Shown here: positions 33,825 through 44,084 of the stretch, piece by piece
How positions within the stretch are numbered: position 1 is the stretch's first letter
Layout of the letters: every line of letters starts with the position of its first letter
NCBI GenBank assembly: GCA_020796225.1
Contig: CM036759.1
Span: 68,452,590 to 68,516,589, forward strand
DNA: 64,000 nucleotides
DNA from: Arion vulgaris
Taxonomy: Eukaryota > Mollusca > Gastropoda > Stylommatophora > Arionidae
Direction of reading: 5' to 3'
Position numbers and translations under genes: made by a program
The notes under the pieces: generated by a model
Told to the model about the DNA's origin: nothing
Databases searched by the model: none
Seen by the model: the letters and a program-made list of their open reading frames with translations, nothing else

Positions 33825-34310
33825 ATTATTCTCCAGTGGATACCAGCCCACTGTGGCGTACCAGGAAATGAGAGAGCAGACAGGCTGGCTAACGAGGGAA
33901 CAAAACTTACACAACACGAACACCCAGTGTCACTACCAGAAATCAAGACACGTATCAAAAGAAAGTACAAAGAGGTATGGAGGCAACAAACCCACAGCAA
34001 GCACCCACAAGATCCCATCAGCAGACTAAACAGAAAACAACACACAACAATCTTTCGCCCAAGAACAGGTCACTGCAGGCTCAACCACCACATGCACAGA
34101 ATAAAGCCTGCTCAGACTGCACAGTGTGCATGCCAGACAGAAACACAGACTCCAGAGCACATCCTGCAGTCATGCCCATCATACATACACCAACGAAATG
34201 AAACATGGCCTCATGAACAAAGTTTACAGACCAAGTTATGGGGAACTCTCGAAGAACTCCAACTGACATGCGGCTTCATAGGGGCAACCCATCTCATGGT
34301 TTAGACGAAC
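33825..34310 (+). mobile_element. LINE RNase H end plus C-terminal zinc-knuckle domain
   Basis: WIPAHCGVPGNERADRLANE spans 33840-33900 (with the last RNase H Asp). It is followed by LPEIKTRIKRKYKEVWRQQT, FRPRTGHCRLNHHMHRI, CACQTETQTPEHILQSCPSY and a stop at 34304. The CxC...HxxxxC array is the putative zinc-binding tail of this LINE group. This open stretch is one of the least damaged in the window. Confidence 0.85.
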
Positions 34311-34639
34311 ATACGAAACCGAACGCAAAGAAGAGACCAGCCGGAGCCAACTATAAACTTATAAAGTTAGAGTTGGCTGTGTATAAGCCCCCATTAAACA
34401 GGAATTTTGGTTTTCCGGCTAAGCTAGTAAGCCTGACTATGGAATTAATTATAGGTTACAGTCGTCATCTCGATCACAACGGAAGTGTACCTGGTTCAAA
34501 TTCTGCAGCGGCCAGTTTGGAAGCCATTTCGTGTCCGTGGATTTTTTCGAACAGCAAAAATACATCTCAACGTTCAGAATGTAATGGCAAGCTACTGAAC
34601 GTATAAGTGGTGACTAGAAAATCGACGACTTGTTTACTG
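34311..34639. other. Unassigned stretch
   Basis: No recognised element. It contains a 122-codon plus ORF (34238-34606) that starts as LINE tail and has no further similarity. Confidence 0.4.
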
Positions 34640-35110
34640 TGTTTGATGACTCAATCAAGTGCCATGCCTGCCGGCGTGGACGATCATGTCTCCCCACAAC
34701 TCTCTCTGCTCGGTGCATGTAATCATTTCTGAAGTCGATCTTGTGCCGAACTATGATGTCAGGCCATCCAACATCTTCTGCCTCTGTCTTCCACGATCTC
34801 TCCTTCCCTGAATTTTACCTGTAGTCACCAAATGTTCTAAACCTTCTCTTCGCATTATATGCATGAAGAACCTTGATTGTCGGATTCTTATTCTTTTGAT
34901 AAGGTTTTTGTGTGCAGGCCTGATTTAAAACCTCCACATTTTTCTTTGCTGTCCATGGAATTTTCAGCATTCTTTTGTGAAACCACATCTCTGCGGCTTC
35001 CAATGATCTTATTGATTGTTTGTTCATTGTCCATGATTCGCTGTCATACATAAGTGTTGGTTCAATATAGCACTGGAGTACTCGTTTTCGCAGTGTCATT
35101 GTTAGTTAAT
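34640..35110 (-). mobile_element. RTE-like LINE 3' fragment
   Basis: MTLRKRVLQCYIEPTLMYDS, ESWTMNKQSIRSLEAAEMWF and RMLKIPWTAKKNVEVL on the minus strand, then a frameshift and the 3' end TCAAGTGCCATGCC. Same family as 10.3 kb. Confidence 0.85.
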
Positions 35111-35159
35111 TCACGCATAGTGTGTTCTTCATTTTCATAAATGCTGCTTTTGCTTGAGC

Positions 35160-35560
35160 TATTCTGCTTTTAATCTCTGTTTGATGGCTTCTTTTTCTTC
35201 TTTTGTCGTCACACTGCTAACCGGGTTGTTGCCCAGTGTCACGGTTTTCTGTTTTTGTCTTGCGCTGTTCTGGTGGCTTATGTGATTGTTATTTTGCTCT
35301 TTCACAGGATTCTGCTATGCCATCTAACCATCTTTTCGTGGTTTTCCTCTCGCCTTCTTTTCTGATATTCTGTTGTAGAAGACTATCCTGTGAAGTTTGG
35401 ATGCATTCTTATTAAGTGGCTGAGCCGTATCATTCTTTGTTCCTCAATGTAATTCAAGCAATGTTCTGTGCCGACTTTCTTTCTTATGCTGATGTTGATG
35501 ACTCTTGTCTTTTCTGGTGTTGTTGGTAACCTTTAGCAGGCAGCGCATTTCACATGTATT
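35160..35560 (-). mobile_element. LINE family D fragment abutting another LINE
   Basis: On the minus strand: NYIEEQRMIRLSHLIRMHPN and, after a shift, RGKPRKRWLDGIAESCERA. The 3' end has GTTGTTGCCCAGTGTCACGG, which recurs in a short array at 49.2 kb. Confidence 0.7.
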
Positions 35561-36154
35561 TATTTGTGTGTGACTGCGCTTTGCTCATTGTCCATGTTTG
35601 ATGGCTACGTCCCATAAATAGTCGTTACTTTACAATTTAGGATCGAGACAGACAATAACGAGTATTCGAGTAACGAATCCTTGCTATTCGCGGATGGAAC
35701 AACTATTAAATGGCCGTGGAATGTTTATAGACATTAATATCAGCTGTATTCATTTTAGATGGGAGGCGTTATTCACACTCGAGTGTGTATAACGTTCGGA
35801 GTTATTCACAGTCCGCTGCGAATAACTAAGAATGTTATTCGTATAGTTTAAAACAGAGCATTATTGACAGATGTCAATACAACAAGATATATCTCCGTGT
35901 TATACACAGATGGCTATGCCTGTGCCATATCAATTCAATGCCAATAAAATATAATAAAAAGATATCTCCGCATAATATAGACTAGAGCGTTTTACACAGA
36001 TACGAAAAGTTTAATAATCTTCGACAAACTATAAGTCTAACTAATAATTTATCCGATCTAACTATAGGCCTATAATGATATATTACACGAATTCGTTGTA
36101 AAATATATTAGATTATATAGACCTAGGCCTACAAAAACAGGCCTGCCTATAAGA
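35561..36154. other. AT-rich region with palindromic motifs
   Basis: Around 35772-35800, GTTATTCACACTCGAGTGTG plus TATAAC is a near-perfect 26-bp palindrome, followed by GTTCGGAGTTATTCAC. Another cluster with TAACGAG/CTCGTTA-like strings lies at 35660-35700. The same palindrome recurs at 42.85 kb. This may be a MITE, but its ends were not found. Confidence 0.55.
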
Positions 36155-36325
36155 TATGTTGTTGTTTGCGTTCGTTCTTCGTGGCTAATTTTATCATTCT
36201 AAATGTGATTGGTCTTTGACGAGAATGCTTTTTTACGTTGTGCATATGCGCCCATGGTGACTTGGCCCGCACACCCTATTTCATCCAGCGTTTTATTTAC
36301 TATATAGATATATATATATATATAT
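36155..36325 (-). mobile_element. Diverged SINE family 2 tail, then (AT)n
   Basis: TTGTTTGCGTTCGTTCTTCG and TGATTGGTCTTTGACGAGAA parallel the tail of family 2. An AT run follows at 36306-36325. Confidence 0.5.
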
Positions 36326-36544
36326 TATAGGGTAGCTTGCCCTAGAACGATCCGTTGTGCCGTATATTTTGGCTTGGATCTGCGCCTTTACGATCATCTT
36401 TTTGCAGTATATTTGGGCTTTATGATCTACGCCAAAGAGCTGTGCAGCCTTTCTGACTATGTTCCGAATTAGGAACATTTCTCAATCTTTTTGGGGGCAC
36501 ATAAGCTTGCCCTGTGACGGCATCTTCCTTCCTTTCGTTCGCTT

Positions 36545-37720
36545 GAAATATTGTTTATATATTCAATGTTGTCTCTTGTATGAACTTCACTGTCTTTTGT
36601 AGCTCACACAGAAGTCCGTGTAGTTTTCTGTCGAGTGTTGTTTCATTAGGCCAGTAAGTTTGCCTCAGTGTATCATATTCAGGGCAGTCTTGAAGTATGT
36701 GCTCTGCAGTCTGGTGTGCCTGTCCACATGTACACATGGCTGAATTGTCAATCTTGAATTTTGTATATATGTGGCTGCATAGTCGATTGTGTCCTGTTCT
36801 AAGGCGCAGAAGGACAACTTGTTCCAATCTGCTCATATTATAGTAATCGTCTTGTGTTGGTATTTTGGGATTTCTGATTGATTTAATCACCATTTTCTTT
36901 TGGTGGTAGGTAACTGGCACATCTGGCTGCTCTCCTGCAGCACCTTCAGTTGCCAATCGGTCTGCTGTTTCATTTCCTGGTATTCCACAGTGAGAGGTAT
37001 CCACTGCAAGACGACCCTGCGCTGCTTGGACAGTTTAGACAGTAGGGTCTGTAGACCTGGTAATTTTCTAGACTGGAGTGCTGATTTTGCATCAGTCAAA
37101 ATACAACAGGTTGAGGATCGAGTCTGGTATTCAACAGTTTCTCAGTTGCCACCTTGATTGCCTGAATTTCTGCATCATAGTTGTGACAGAATTTCCCCGT
37201 TGGTACTTTAATCGCATCTCGAACGTTGTATGGGTATTCTATGTACACTCCTGCTCTTCCATTCTTCACTGCATTTTCTGCTGACCCATCCGTATATACC
37301 CGGACCCAGAGATCATGTGGGTATTCTGCACCAAGTAAACTGAGAGTGACTATCTTGCGTTGTATGCTGTTCTGCTCATCCTTGTCGAGTATTCCTTTAA
37401 CCTGTCTGGATACATACTTCTGGTTCAGTCTCCCCTCTCTAAGAGGTTTGCTCTGGCACAGACTTTAGGGGATGCCAACTTTTGGTAGTTTTGAAGTTTG
37501 CCTATTCGGTCTTTTGGCCTGATGAATAAAGCTGCTTCTTTTCAGCCGCACCATTGCTAGATTTTGGAATCTGTTTTCCATTGGGGGGGGTTTGGCATAC
37601 TCAGAAACTTTTCTGCCTGCGTCATTACTTTTGTGTCTGGACGGCATCTTACTCGTGCAACACACCGTAAAAGTGTCGGCCTTCGCCATTGTTCGGAGTT
37701 GGACAGCCTGTCAAATCTTT
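36545..37720 (-). mobile_element. LINE family F: RNase H domain and C-terminal tail
   Basis: On the minus strand from about 37300: VYTDGSAENAV-like RNase H start, FLTDAKSALQSRKLPGLQTL, VVLQWIPLTVEY (one-base shift), SHCGIPGNETADRLATEGAA (36960s), RLEQVVLLRLRTGHNRLCSH and CTCGQAHQTAEHILQDCPEY. It ends at 36555 with the 3' end CAATATTTCAAGCGAACG. Two frameshifts interrupt it. It is the reference for four other fragments. Confidence 0.85.
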
Positions 37721-38234
37721 ACAATGTCGACCTTACTTTTCTGACCTCGTTTAGTTTATTCCGCAATAGGAACATTCTCAGGTTTTTCGAGGCGCATGTT
37801 GGCACTTTGCAATGTCTACTGTGCATTTTCTCTGTCCCAGGGAAACACTGGACTGGGGCTGCGCACAGGTATTCTAGATGGTCGTTTCAATCGGCGCTAG
37901 CAACGTAACTGAAATTTTGCGCTCGCCACATCACCCACCTCATTTTTCCGGGATTTTGTTGGTTAATGCAACAGTACCTTGTTCGGTTGTCCCAGGGAGG
38001 GCAGTTTAGTTAGGCACTAAAACGCAACTTTAGTATTTGCGCTCGGTCAACCTTACCCAGTAAATGTATTTGCGCTTGGCGTTAACTTCAAACTTATTTC
38101 CTTAGGGGGCTGTCCATAAATGACGTCACGCACTTACAGGGGGGGGCGGGCTCTCTGCCCGCACCCATACTTTACTCTATTTGCCCCCTGCAGTATCCAA
38201 TTAAATTAAATATATAGCTAGGTCTCATCATCAT
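37721..38234. other. Unassigned GC-richer stretch
   Basis: Contains GGGCTGTCCATAAATGACGT near 38107, a string I associate with dispersed invertebrate repeats, but no element could be bounded. Confidence 0.4.
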
Positions 38235-38495
38235 CAAGGTGCGTATCCTTTGTTGCTCTCTTTGTAGTACGTTGCTCTCTTTGTAGTACGTTGCTCTCTT
38301 TGTAGTACGTTGCTCTCTTTGTAGGACGTTACTCTCTTTGTAGGACGTTGCTCTCTTTGTAGTACGTTGCTCTCTTTGTAGGACGTTGCTCTCTTTGTAG
38401 TACGTTGCTCTCTTTGTAGTACGTTGCTCTCTTTGTAGGACGTTGCTCTCTTTGTAGGACGTTGCTCTCTTTGTAGGACGTTGCTCTCTTTGCAG
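38235..38495. repeat. 19-bp minisatellite from a LINE 3' end, ~13 copies
   Basis: The unit is TTGCTCTCTTTGTAGTACG (or ...TAGGACG). On the minus strand it encodes overlapping NVLQREQRPTKRATSYKES ORFs. The same words (AAKRATSYK) end the adjacent LINE, so the array is the LINE 3' end amplified. Confidence 0.95.
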
Positions 38496-38499
38496 CACA

Positions 38500-38985
38500 T
38501 CTGAAATTCACTCTGTCTCTAGCTAGTTCACCCACTTCCTTTGCAGGACGTTGCTCTCTTTGCAACACATCTGAAATTCACTGTCTCTAGCTAGTTCACC
38601 CACTTCCTTTGCAGGACGTTGCTCTCTTTGCAGCACATCTGAAATTCACTCTGTCTCTAGCCAGTTCACCACTTCCTTTGTAGGACGTTGCTCTCTTTGC
38701 AGCACATCTGAAATTCACTCTGTCTCTTGCCAGTTCACCCACTTCGTCGATGGTCATGTTCATGGTTTCTTTAATATCTTGTAGCCATCTTCTTCTTGGT
38801 CTGCCTCTGCGTCCTGGGACTCTGCCCTCTAATATTGTTCTTTCCAGGCCATCGTGATGCTTGATGTGACCAAAGTATCTAATTTTTCTGTATATTATGT
38901 TGTTTATCAGCCAATTTTCTTTAAGATTTAGTTCTTTCAGGAATTCAGTGTTCTTTCTTTTTTTTCTGTCCATGGCATTCGTAGG
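38500..38985 (-). mobile_element. RTE-like LINE 3' fragment with ~85-bp tail duplications
   Basis: On the minus strand: KNTEFLKELNLKENWLINNI, IRYFGHIKHHDGLERTILEG, RRRWLQDIKETMNMTIDEVG and ELARDRVNFRCAAKRATS. The last ~85 bp, from GELARDRVNFRCAAKRAT on, is repeated 3-4 times before the 19-bp array. Confidence 0.9.
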
Positions 38986-39114
38986 ATCTTTCTGTAGCAG
39001 TTAGCTAGGTCTATCATTTAATATAAAATAGCTATCCAAAAAATATGTTTTTTTAGTATTATAATTTAATAAATAACTATAACTACAGTTATCAGAGGAC
39101 TATCATCATAGCAC

Positions 39115-39415
39115 TCCGGACATGTCCATAGGTGCTCCGATCACTGCCTCAACAAATCCAGCAGCCCAACACGCCAGTTCGTTGTTGATTAATCACTCTC
39201 TTTACATATTTGGTCTGTCGTTCTTTACTGGCTGCACCTATATTGACGTAGATCTCTCTCAATCTGGTCAGCGAGTGGGATTCACAGCCCTGAAACTCTT
39301 CTGTTCCAAAGGACTTTCTCAGTGCGTTAAGAATGTCATTTCGGTCCATTGTAGCTCTCCTGATACGTGCCATGCCAGCCAATCTGTCAGCTTGTTCATT
39401 ACCCTGACTCATGCA
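39115..39415 (-). mobile_element. LINE family G RNase H-to-tail fragment
   Basis: On the minus strand: MSQGNEQADRLAGMARIRRA, DRNDILNALRKSFGTEEF, CESHSLTRLREIYVNIGAAS and RVINQQRTGVLGCW. Same family as 63.3-63.8 kb. Confidence 0.85.
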
Positions 39416-39419
39416 TGAC

Positions 39420-40044
39420 CAGGGACAAAAATAACTATAACTACAGACAACAACAAAACAGATAGATTACAGTTACAGTACAAGAAGAACAAATAAATTA
39501 CTCTTTGAGTTCGAATTGTTTATTCAAACTTTTTGTATCAAGATAATTGGGCAATCTGTGTTTGTACTTTTGTTAAGTCAATCAAAGTATGAATATTTAA
39601 TCAGGCAATATAAGTCAAAAAAAATATGTACATGTGATAATGGTGACATTATCTCTGGACTCTCAGATCATGATATTGTCAGAGTTAAGGAGTTTTTGCA
39701 GTGAACGTTGATAATCCTCAACTGTGTAGTATAACTTGAAGCAGGTTGTTGTCAAGCATAGAGGTAAACACTGAAATTTGGGCAGCATATGCAAGTCAGG
39801 GTTCTTTCCCTGCAGGCGTACACAATTTACAGTCTAGTTTGTACTATGGGTTTACATATTTTTCAATGAAATGGCACTCACTAAATCATGATCTTGTATT
39901 CATGAAGGTGTCATAATTCGTTGAAGAATAGCAGGTTCAAGAAAAGCAATATTGACATTCTGCCTAAACTTCTTTGCTGTGATAGTTGTTGTGGAGTTTG
40001 CAGTGTTGTTGCTTATGTGCCAATTGAACTGAGCAGTTTCAGCT
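39420..40044. other. Mostly unassigned
   Basis: A plus frame near 39590-39704 ends in ISGLSDHDIVRVKEFLQ. SDHDIV is the last motif of LINE AP-endonuclease domains, so a scrap of a LINE 5' region may be here. The rest is unassigned. Confidence 0.35.
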
Positions 40045-40300
40045 ATCAAATGATATAATAGCAGGTACTACTTATATCAACTTGCAGAACAGGTTGGTCT
40101 TGAGATTAATTCTGCCAAGACCAAAATTATGGACCTCACAAACTCGACAGACATAGTAATAAATGGCCAAATACTGGAGAAAGTTAAACATTTTACATAT
40201 TTGGATAGTAAAGTGTCAAACAACGGAGACGCAGTGAGAGATATAACACAGCAACAACCCATATCAAATATTATAAGGAAACGAAGATGGCAAGAAGAAA
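40045..40300 (+). mobile_element. LINE RT-thumb fragment interrupting a transposase gene
   Basis: Reads EQVGLEINSAKTKIMDL, VINGQILEKVKHFTYLDSK and VSNNGDAVRDI, the region after the YADD motif in RTE-like LINEs (form 'GLxINxxKTKxM...FxYLGSxxxxxG'). It adjoins the minus-strand transposase exon that ends at about 40300. Confidence 0.85.
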
Positions 40301-40753
40301 GAATAGCAGAGTCTTCCGAAGCCAGAAACGCATGGAATACAGGCCTTCCCTGACCATTGCTGTCTACGACAAGAATATTGAGAAGAGGATAATTATTTTT
40401 ATTTACTTTATAGGTTGTGTCCATTATCAAAACTTCAGGAAATTGAGACAGGGAATGGAGCATTTCTTCGAAATAACGCTAAATATCTCAACTCCCCACC
40501 CTCATTTGTCCCATACTTCAATATCCCCCTTCAGCCTGCAACCTTTCTAGCGTTTTTTGAATGGTCTGCGCTTCTGCTTCGTTCCTGATTCAAAGCTGCC
40601 GTTTCAGTTTGACATCTTTCCCAGAGATAATTTTTCCATCTGCTTGCGAACAATTTCTTTAATGTCCTGCACGGCAACAGACTTGATGGAAAAAATTGTT
40701 GCCAATTCATTAGAAATTGTTGGTTTCCTTTTCTCTGGGTAGTGTTGTGAAAA
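40301..40753 (-). pseudogene. MULE/FAR1-type (ZSWIM3-like) transposase, third exon, truncated
   Basis: The acceptor on the minus strand is TTACTTTCAG (40754-40756 side). From 40753 it reads FSQHYPEKRKPTISNELATI, FSIKSVAVQDIKEIVRKQME. After frameshifts it continues with LHSLSQFPEVLIMDTTYKVN, KNNYPLLNILVVDSNGQGRP and VFHAFLASED. DTTYK holds the first Asp of the MULE DDE domain, and the fold is the one found in ZSWIM1/ZSWIM3-like proteins. The sequence stops being transposase-like at about 40300, where a LINE begins, so most of the DDE domain and any SWIM zinc finger are missing. Confidence 0.8.
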
Positions 40754-40904
40754 CTGAAAGTAAAGAAAATTCAAAAACAGTTTTATAATTAATCTATAAC
40801 TATTTCTTAAACATGTTTAAACAAAACATGTACAAAGATTGTCATGTAGCATATTAGAAAATATAATAATAATAATTTAAATAATAATTCTCTCGTACGT
40901 CACA

Positions 40905-41205
40905 TGTTACATAGGGCCTGCAAGTAATTTCTCCATACTGCTCTATCCTGGGCAACTTGCTCAATCTCCATGGAACTGAGACCGATATTTCCTGCCTCTC
41001 TCAGCAAAGTTCGTTTCAGGGTCTCCTTAGGTCGACCTCTCTTTCTTGAACCCTTGCATCCCACTTCAATGCCTGCTTTGATATTTGTTGATCATTTCTC
41101 ATCAAGGTGTGTCCAACATATCTCCATCTTCTCTTTCTTATAACAGTTGTCACTAGTAGTTGACAGACGTCTCTGATTTCATCTGAGAAAATATACTAGA
41201 CAATA
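40905..41205 (-). mobile_element. LINE family H 3' fragment in the transposase intron
   Basis: On the minus strand: RRWRYVGHTLMRNDQQI-like start, RKRGRPKETLKRTLLREAGN and VAQDRAVWRNYLQAL. The best preserved of three copies. Confidence 0.8.
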
Positions 41206-41212
41206 AAATTAC

Positions 41213-41333
41213 CTCTTGTCCAGTAGGGTGGTTCTCGTGAACCAGATTGCAGGTGGAGATTTGAAGTAGACCTGTAGTCCCATCCTCCACTAGACGCACC
41301 CGCACTGAAGCAGGGCATTCAGTCTTGAATGTC
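41213..41333 (-). pseudogene. MULE/FAR1-type transposase, second exon
   Basis: Minus-strand exon between acceptor GTTCCAG (41334 side) and donor CAAGAG|GTAATT (41212 side). After one base completing a split codon it reads TFKTECPASVRVRLVEDGTT, then STCNLVHENHPTGQE, 40 codons without a stop. CPASVR...L..D...L.I....L.HNHP is the core of a FAR1/WRKY-GCM1-like zinc-binding domain (Cys, then His-x-His-like NH) at the N-terminus of MULE transposases. It ends in phase 0 and joins the third exon directly, which also starts in phase 0. This strongly supports the intron. Confidence 0.8.
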
Positions 41334-41689
41334 CTGGAACAAAATAAGGGAGGTTAGTCAACACTGTACATGCTGATGGTTTCCATCAGATTTTGAATTA
41401 TTACAGTCATACTTACTACAAGGTTTGTACTCCAACTTCAGAAATAATTTTGGAATCCAACTTCAGAAATTAATATTTAATCTACTGTTACATGAAAATT
41501 GTCTTAATGTTAAGCAGTAGTAGCCCCTTCTTTCTTGGACACTCAACATAGCCTATAAACAAGTACCATTAGTCACAACCGCCATTGTGCCATTAGTCAC
41601 AAAGGAATTTTCACAACCGCCATGTTGGCTACCGAAGCAGTCCCTGTAGGATATAATTCCTATGATTTCTGCTTCCTCGTTTGTGCCGA

Positions 41690-41970
41690 CCTCTTCACGC
41701 AGTAAGTTTTGGCCACCCTCAATATGGTAGGTCTGACATTCTTACTGCTTGGCTAAATCTCCAAGGCAGATTGGCGACCGTAGAATCTGTTATCCCATTC
41801 CTCATTGTGAGGTGTCGTTGCACCATGTTATGCGCCTTACGACCTGGTGCATCCGTTTCCAATTTCATCCAATCCTCCTTAATCGCCTCTTACGACATGC
41901 ATAGCAGGTAACAGTGGTTCTATTCTTCACACCCCAAATTTGGGCCTGTAACCACTCGTACGTATTAATG
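41690..41970 (-). mobile_element. SINE family 2 in the transposase first intron
   Basis: On plus: CCTCCTTAATCGCCTCTTACG, GGTAACAGTGGTTCTATTCT and CACACCCCAAATTTGGGCC, then GTAACCACTCG. A copy of the 14.5-kb SINE. Confidence 0.75.
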
Positions 41971-42643
41971 GATTTTAACTACAATAATTGTTGATTTCTT
42001 GCCAAAGTTTGAATAAAGTGCATAACTACAGTTCTCAAAATAAACAGGTCGGACAATGTCGACCCATGGTCTAAATGAAACGTTATTTGTGGATTTTTTT
42101 CCTGTAATCATAGTACTCATAGAAATAACTTTAAGGCTATTCACATTCTACAGATATACATACAAATTTAGATAGGGATGCCTTTGCTAGCACTTGCCTT
42201 GGCACGGTGCCCTTGCTTGCATGTGTACCTCACATGTTCATACGTAATGCTTTCAAAATATGGTGATTCTTTCCTCAACTATAAGGATATCAAATGGAAG
42301 TCATTGTAAAACTATTTGAATCAATGGTTCAGATTTCTTATCAAATTTATGTGACCATTTCACTAGAAATGTGTCCAAAACTATTCACACACACCCTCAA
42401 ATTAAAATAGGCACTAGATCTATAGCATACAACATATTTTAATTATGTATATTTACAAAGTAATGCTTTTATCTTAAATATTGAAATTGTTTTAAAATAG
42501 GGTCCAATAGTCTGTGTATTATATAAATAATAATACTATAACTATATATTATATGTATCACTTACACTTTTTACACTAACTTAGTTTACACTAACATATT
42601 ATAATGGAAACTATCATTAAAATAAAGTAAAACGTAATCTTAC
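41971..42643 (-). other. Intron sequence
   Basis: AT-rich. Nothing else recognised. An additional transposase exon would be expected here (the region between the two N-terminal segments), but I cannot identify one. Confidence 0.4.
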
Positions 42644-42756
42644 TTTTTTTTGAGCTTATCTTAACAAAAAGAACACCATTTTCCTCTTCGTACTTTTTAA
42701 GGGCTGCTTCAAAATCTTTAAGAGTAAAAAAAAGACGCTCCTTTCTCGATCGCCAT
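42644..42756 (-). pseudogene. MULE/FAR1-type transposase, first exon
   Basis: ATG at 42756 (minus), MAIEKGAS. Then a T-run (42724-42733 region, A-run on plus) shifts the frame, after which it reads TLKDFEAALKKYEEENGVLF and VKISSKKSK up to the donor AAAA|GTAAGA at 42644/42643. 'F...F..AL..YE.EN...F' is the usual start of FAR1/ZSWIM3-like proteins. The frameshift lies in a homopolymer, so sequencing error is a real alternative to inactivation. Confidence 0.65.
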
Positions 42757-42814
42757 TTTTTTTTTAAATCACGTACAGGTACTGCGCTTAAAAGTCAGCC
42801 AATCGAATCAGCTT

Positions 42815-42880
42815 TATTTATATCCGAGTGTGAATAACGTTCGGCGTTATTCACACTCGAGTGTGTATAACCACTTCGTT
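42815..42880. repeat. Nested palindromes 60-120 bp upstream of the transposase start
   Basis: GAGTGTGAATAACG and CGTTATTCACACTC form a 14-bp inverted pair around TTCGG, immediately overlapping a second palindrome centred on CTCGAG (TTATTCACACTCGAGTGTGT). The second palindrome is shared with 35.77 kb. It could be a terminal repeat of the element or a hairpin in the promoter region. Confidence 0.75.
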
Positions 42881-43439
42881 TTAGATTACTCCAGTGTAGG
42901 TGTTTCTATGTGATTTTAATCATTTTAATGGTAGGTAACATCTCAGGCATGTGTATGTCGCATATTAAGTCAGTCAGTTGAGTCAGTATTTTAAATAGTC
43001 CTGTCCGGTGCCGTGTTGTGCCTGACCTCAAGGCTCACCAGCACCTGACCTCATAACTTGTTGTGGTGGACTCAAGACTTAGACTGAGTCACTGACTTTG
43101 GTTTGATCACTGAATTGATTCTGATTGACTGACGTTTTAGTCACAAGAAGTTGCGTACTATACAAAAACACTACATCTTTATCTCATTTAATGTTATATT
43201 TTGGATTAATAGAGTGAGGTCAAGTTCGTATTTCTCGGAGAGTGTTTCTTCTTACTCTCAGAATTTGCAGTGTTACGGGTGTACTAACTTTACTAAATCT
43301 GTTCTTAAATCTTTCAATAAAAAAAAATATTTGACAAAAATGTGAACAGACAACAGTGTTGAGTGAGTGAATGCAATAAATCATTCAGTTTCAGTCAAAG
43401 TAACGATCCAAATCCAATGATGAATTTTAATCTGTATGT
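42881..43439. other. Unassigned stretch
   Basis: CACTGACTTTGG/GTCAGTCAGTTGAGTCAG-type short repeats near 42960-43130. No gene recognised. Confidence 0.4.
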
Positions 43440-43600
43440 CTATAAGGAAGACCACGGAGAAGATGGACTCAGGATGTAACTGATGGTTTGAACATGACGG
43501 CTGCAGAGGCAGGAGATCTGGCCTGTGAGAGAGAGAAATTCTGGAGGACTGTTGGGGTGGCAAAGTTCTGCTCAGGACAAGCTATTTGATAATGATGTCT
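43440..43600 (+). mobile_element. RTE-like LINE 3' end
   Basis: After a shift it reads RRPRRRWTQDVTDGLNMTA, then ACEREKFWRTVGVAKFCSGQ and tandem stops. Mirror of 0.44-0.56 kb. Confidence 0.8.
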
Positions 43601-44084
43601 ATAAACATTTATAATTTATATTAACTTGAATCAACATGATACTCAATTAAACAGGAAACTGGGATAGTCATTTTATCTTGTTATGTTATTTTACATACTT
43701 ACTGCACTATTGACGCTATTGTAATTGTTTATTATAAACTTTTTTAAAAACATGCATTTCAATTTACAACTTAGTAATCTAGCTATTTAAAATTGCTCAA
43801 AGAACTTGAGACGTGAAATACAGTGACACTCAAATGAAATTATTATATCCCAAAATGTCCCGTTACTTAAATCTGTGATCATCATGATGCTATATATTAT
43901 ATATTGAGATATTTTCACTTCTTCTTCAGCGATCTCTGGTCATGTGCTTAATTTACTGTGGACCACCAACTCAAACTGGGCGGTCAGCTTCAGGTCTGTC
44001 AGGTTTCCCAAAGCTTAGTTTTCAGGTTGACTGGTTCACTGATTGAGGGATATTTTATGACTTATATTGTTTTTCTTTTGTTAG
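43601..44084. other. Upstream of the zinc-finger gene
   Basis: AT-rich. Acceptor TTTTGTTAG ends at 44084, so a non-coding 5' exon probably exists upstream but is not identified. Confidence 0.4.

Noticed and set aside
38172..38568. Three overlapping minus ORFs rich in KRATSYKESNVLQRE
   Set aside because: Different frames of a 19-bp minisatellite derived from a LINE 3' end.
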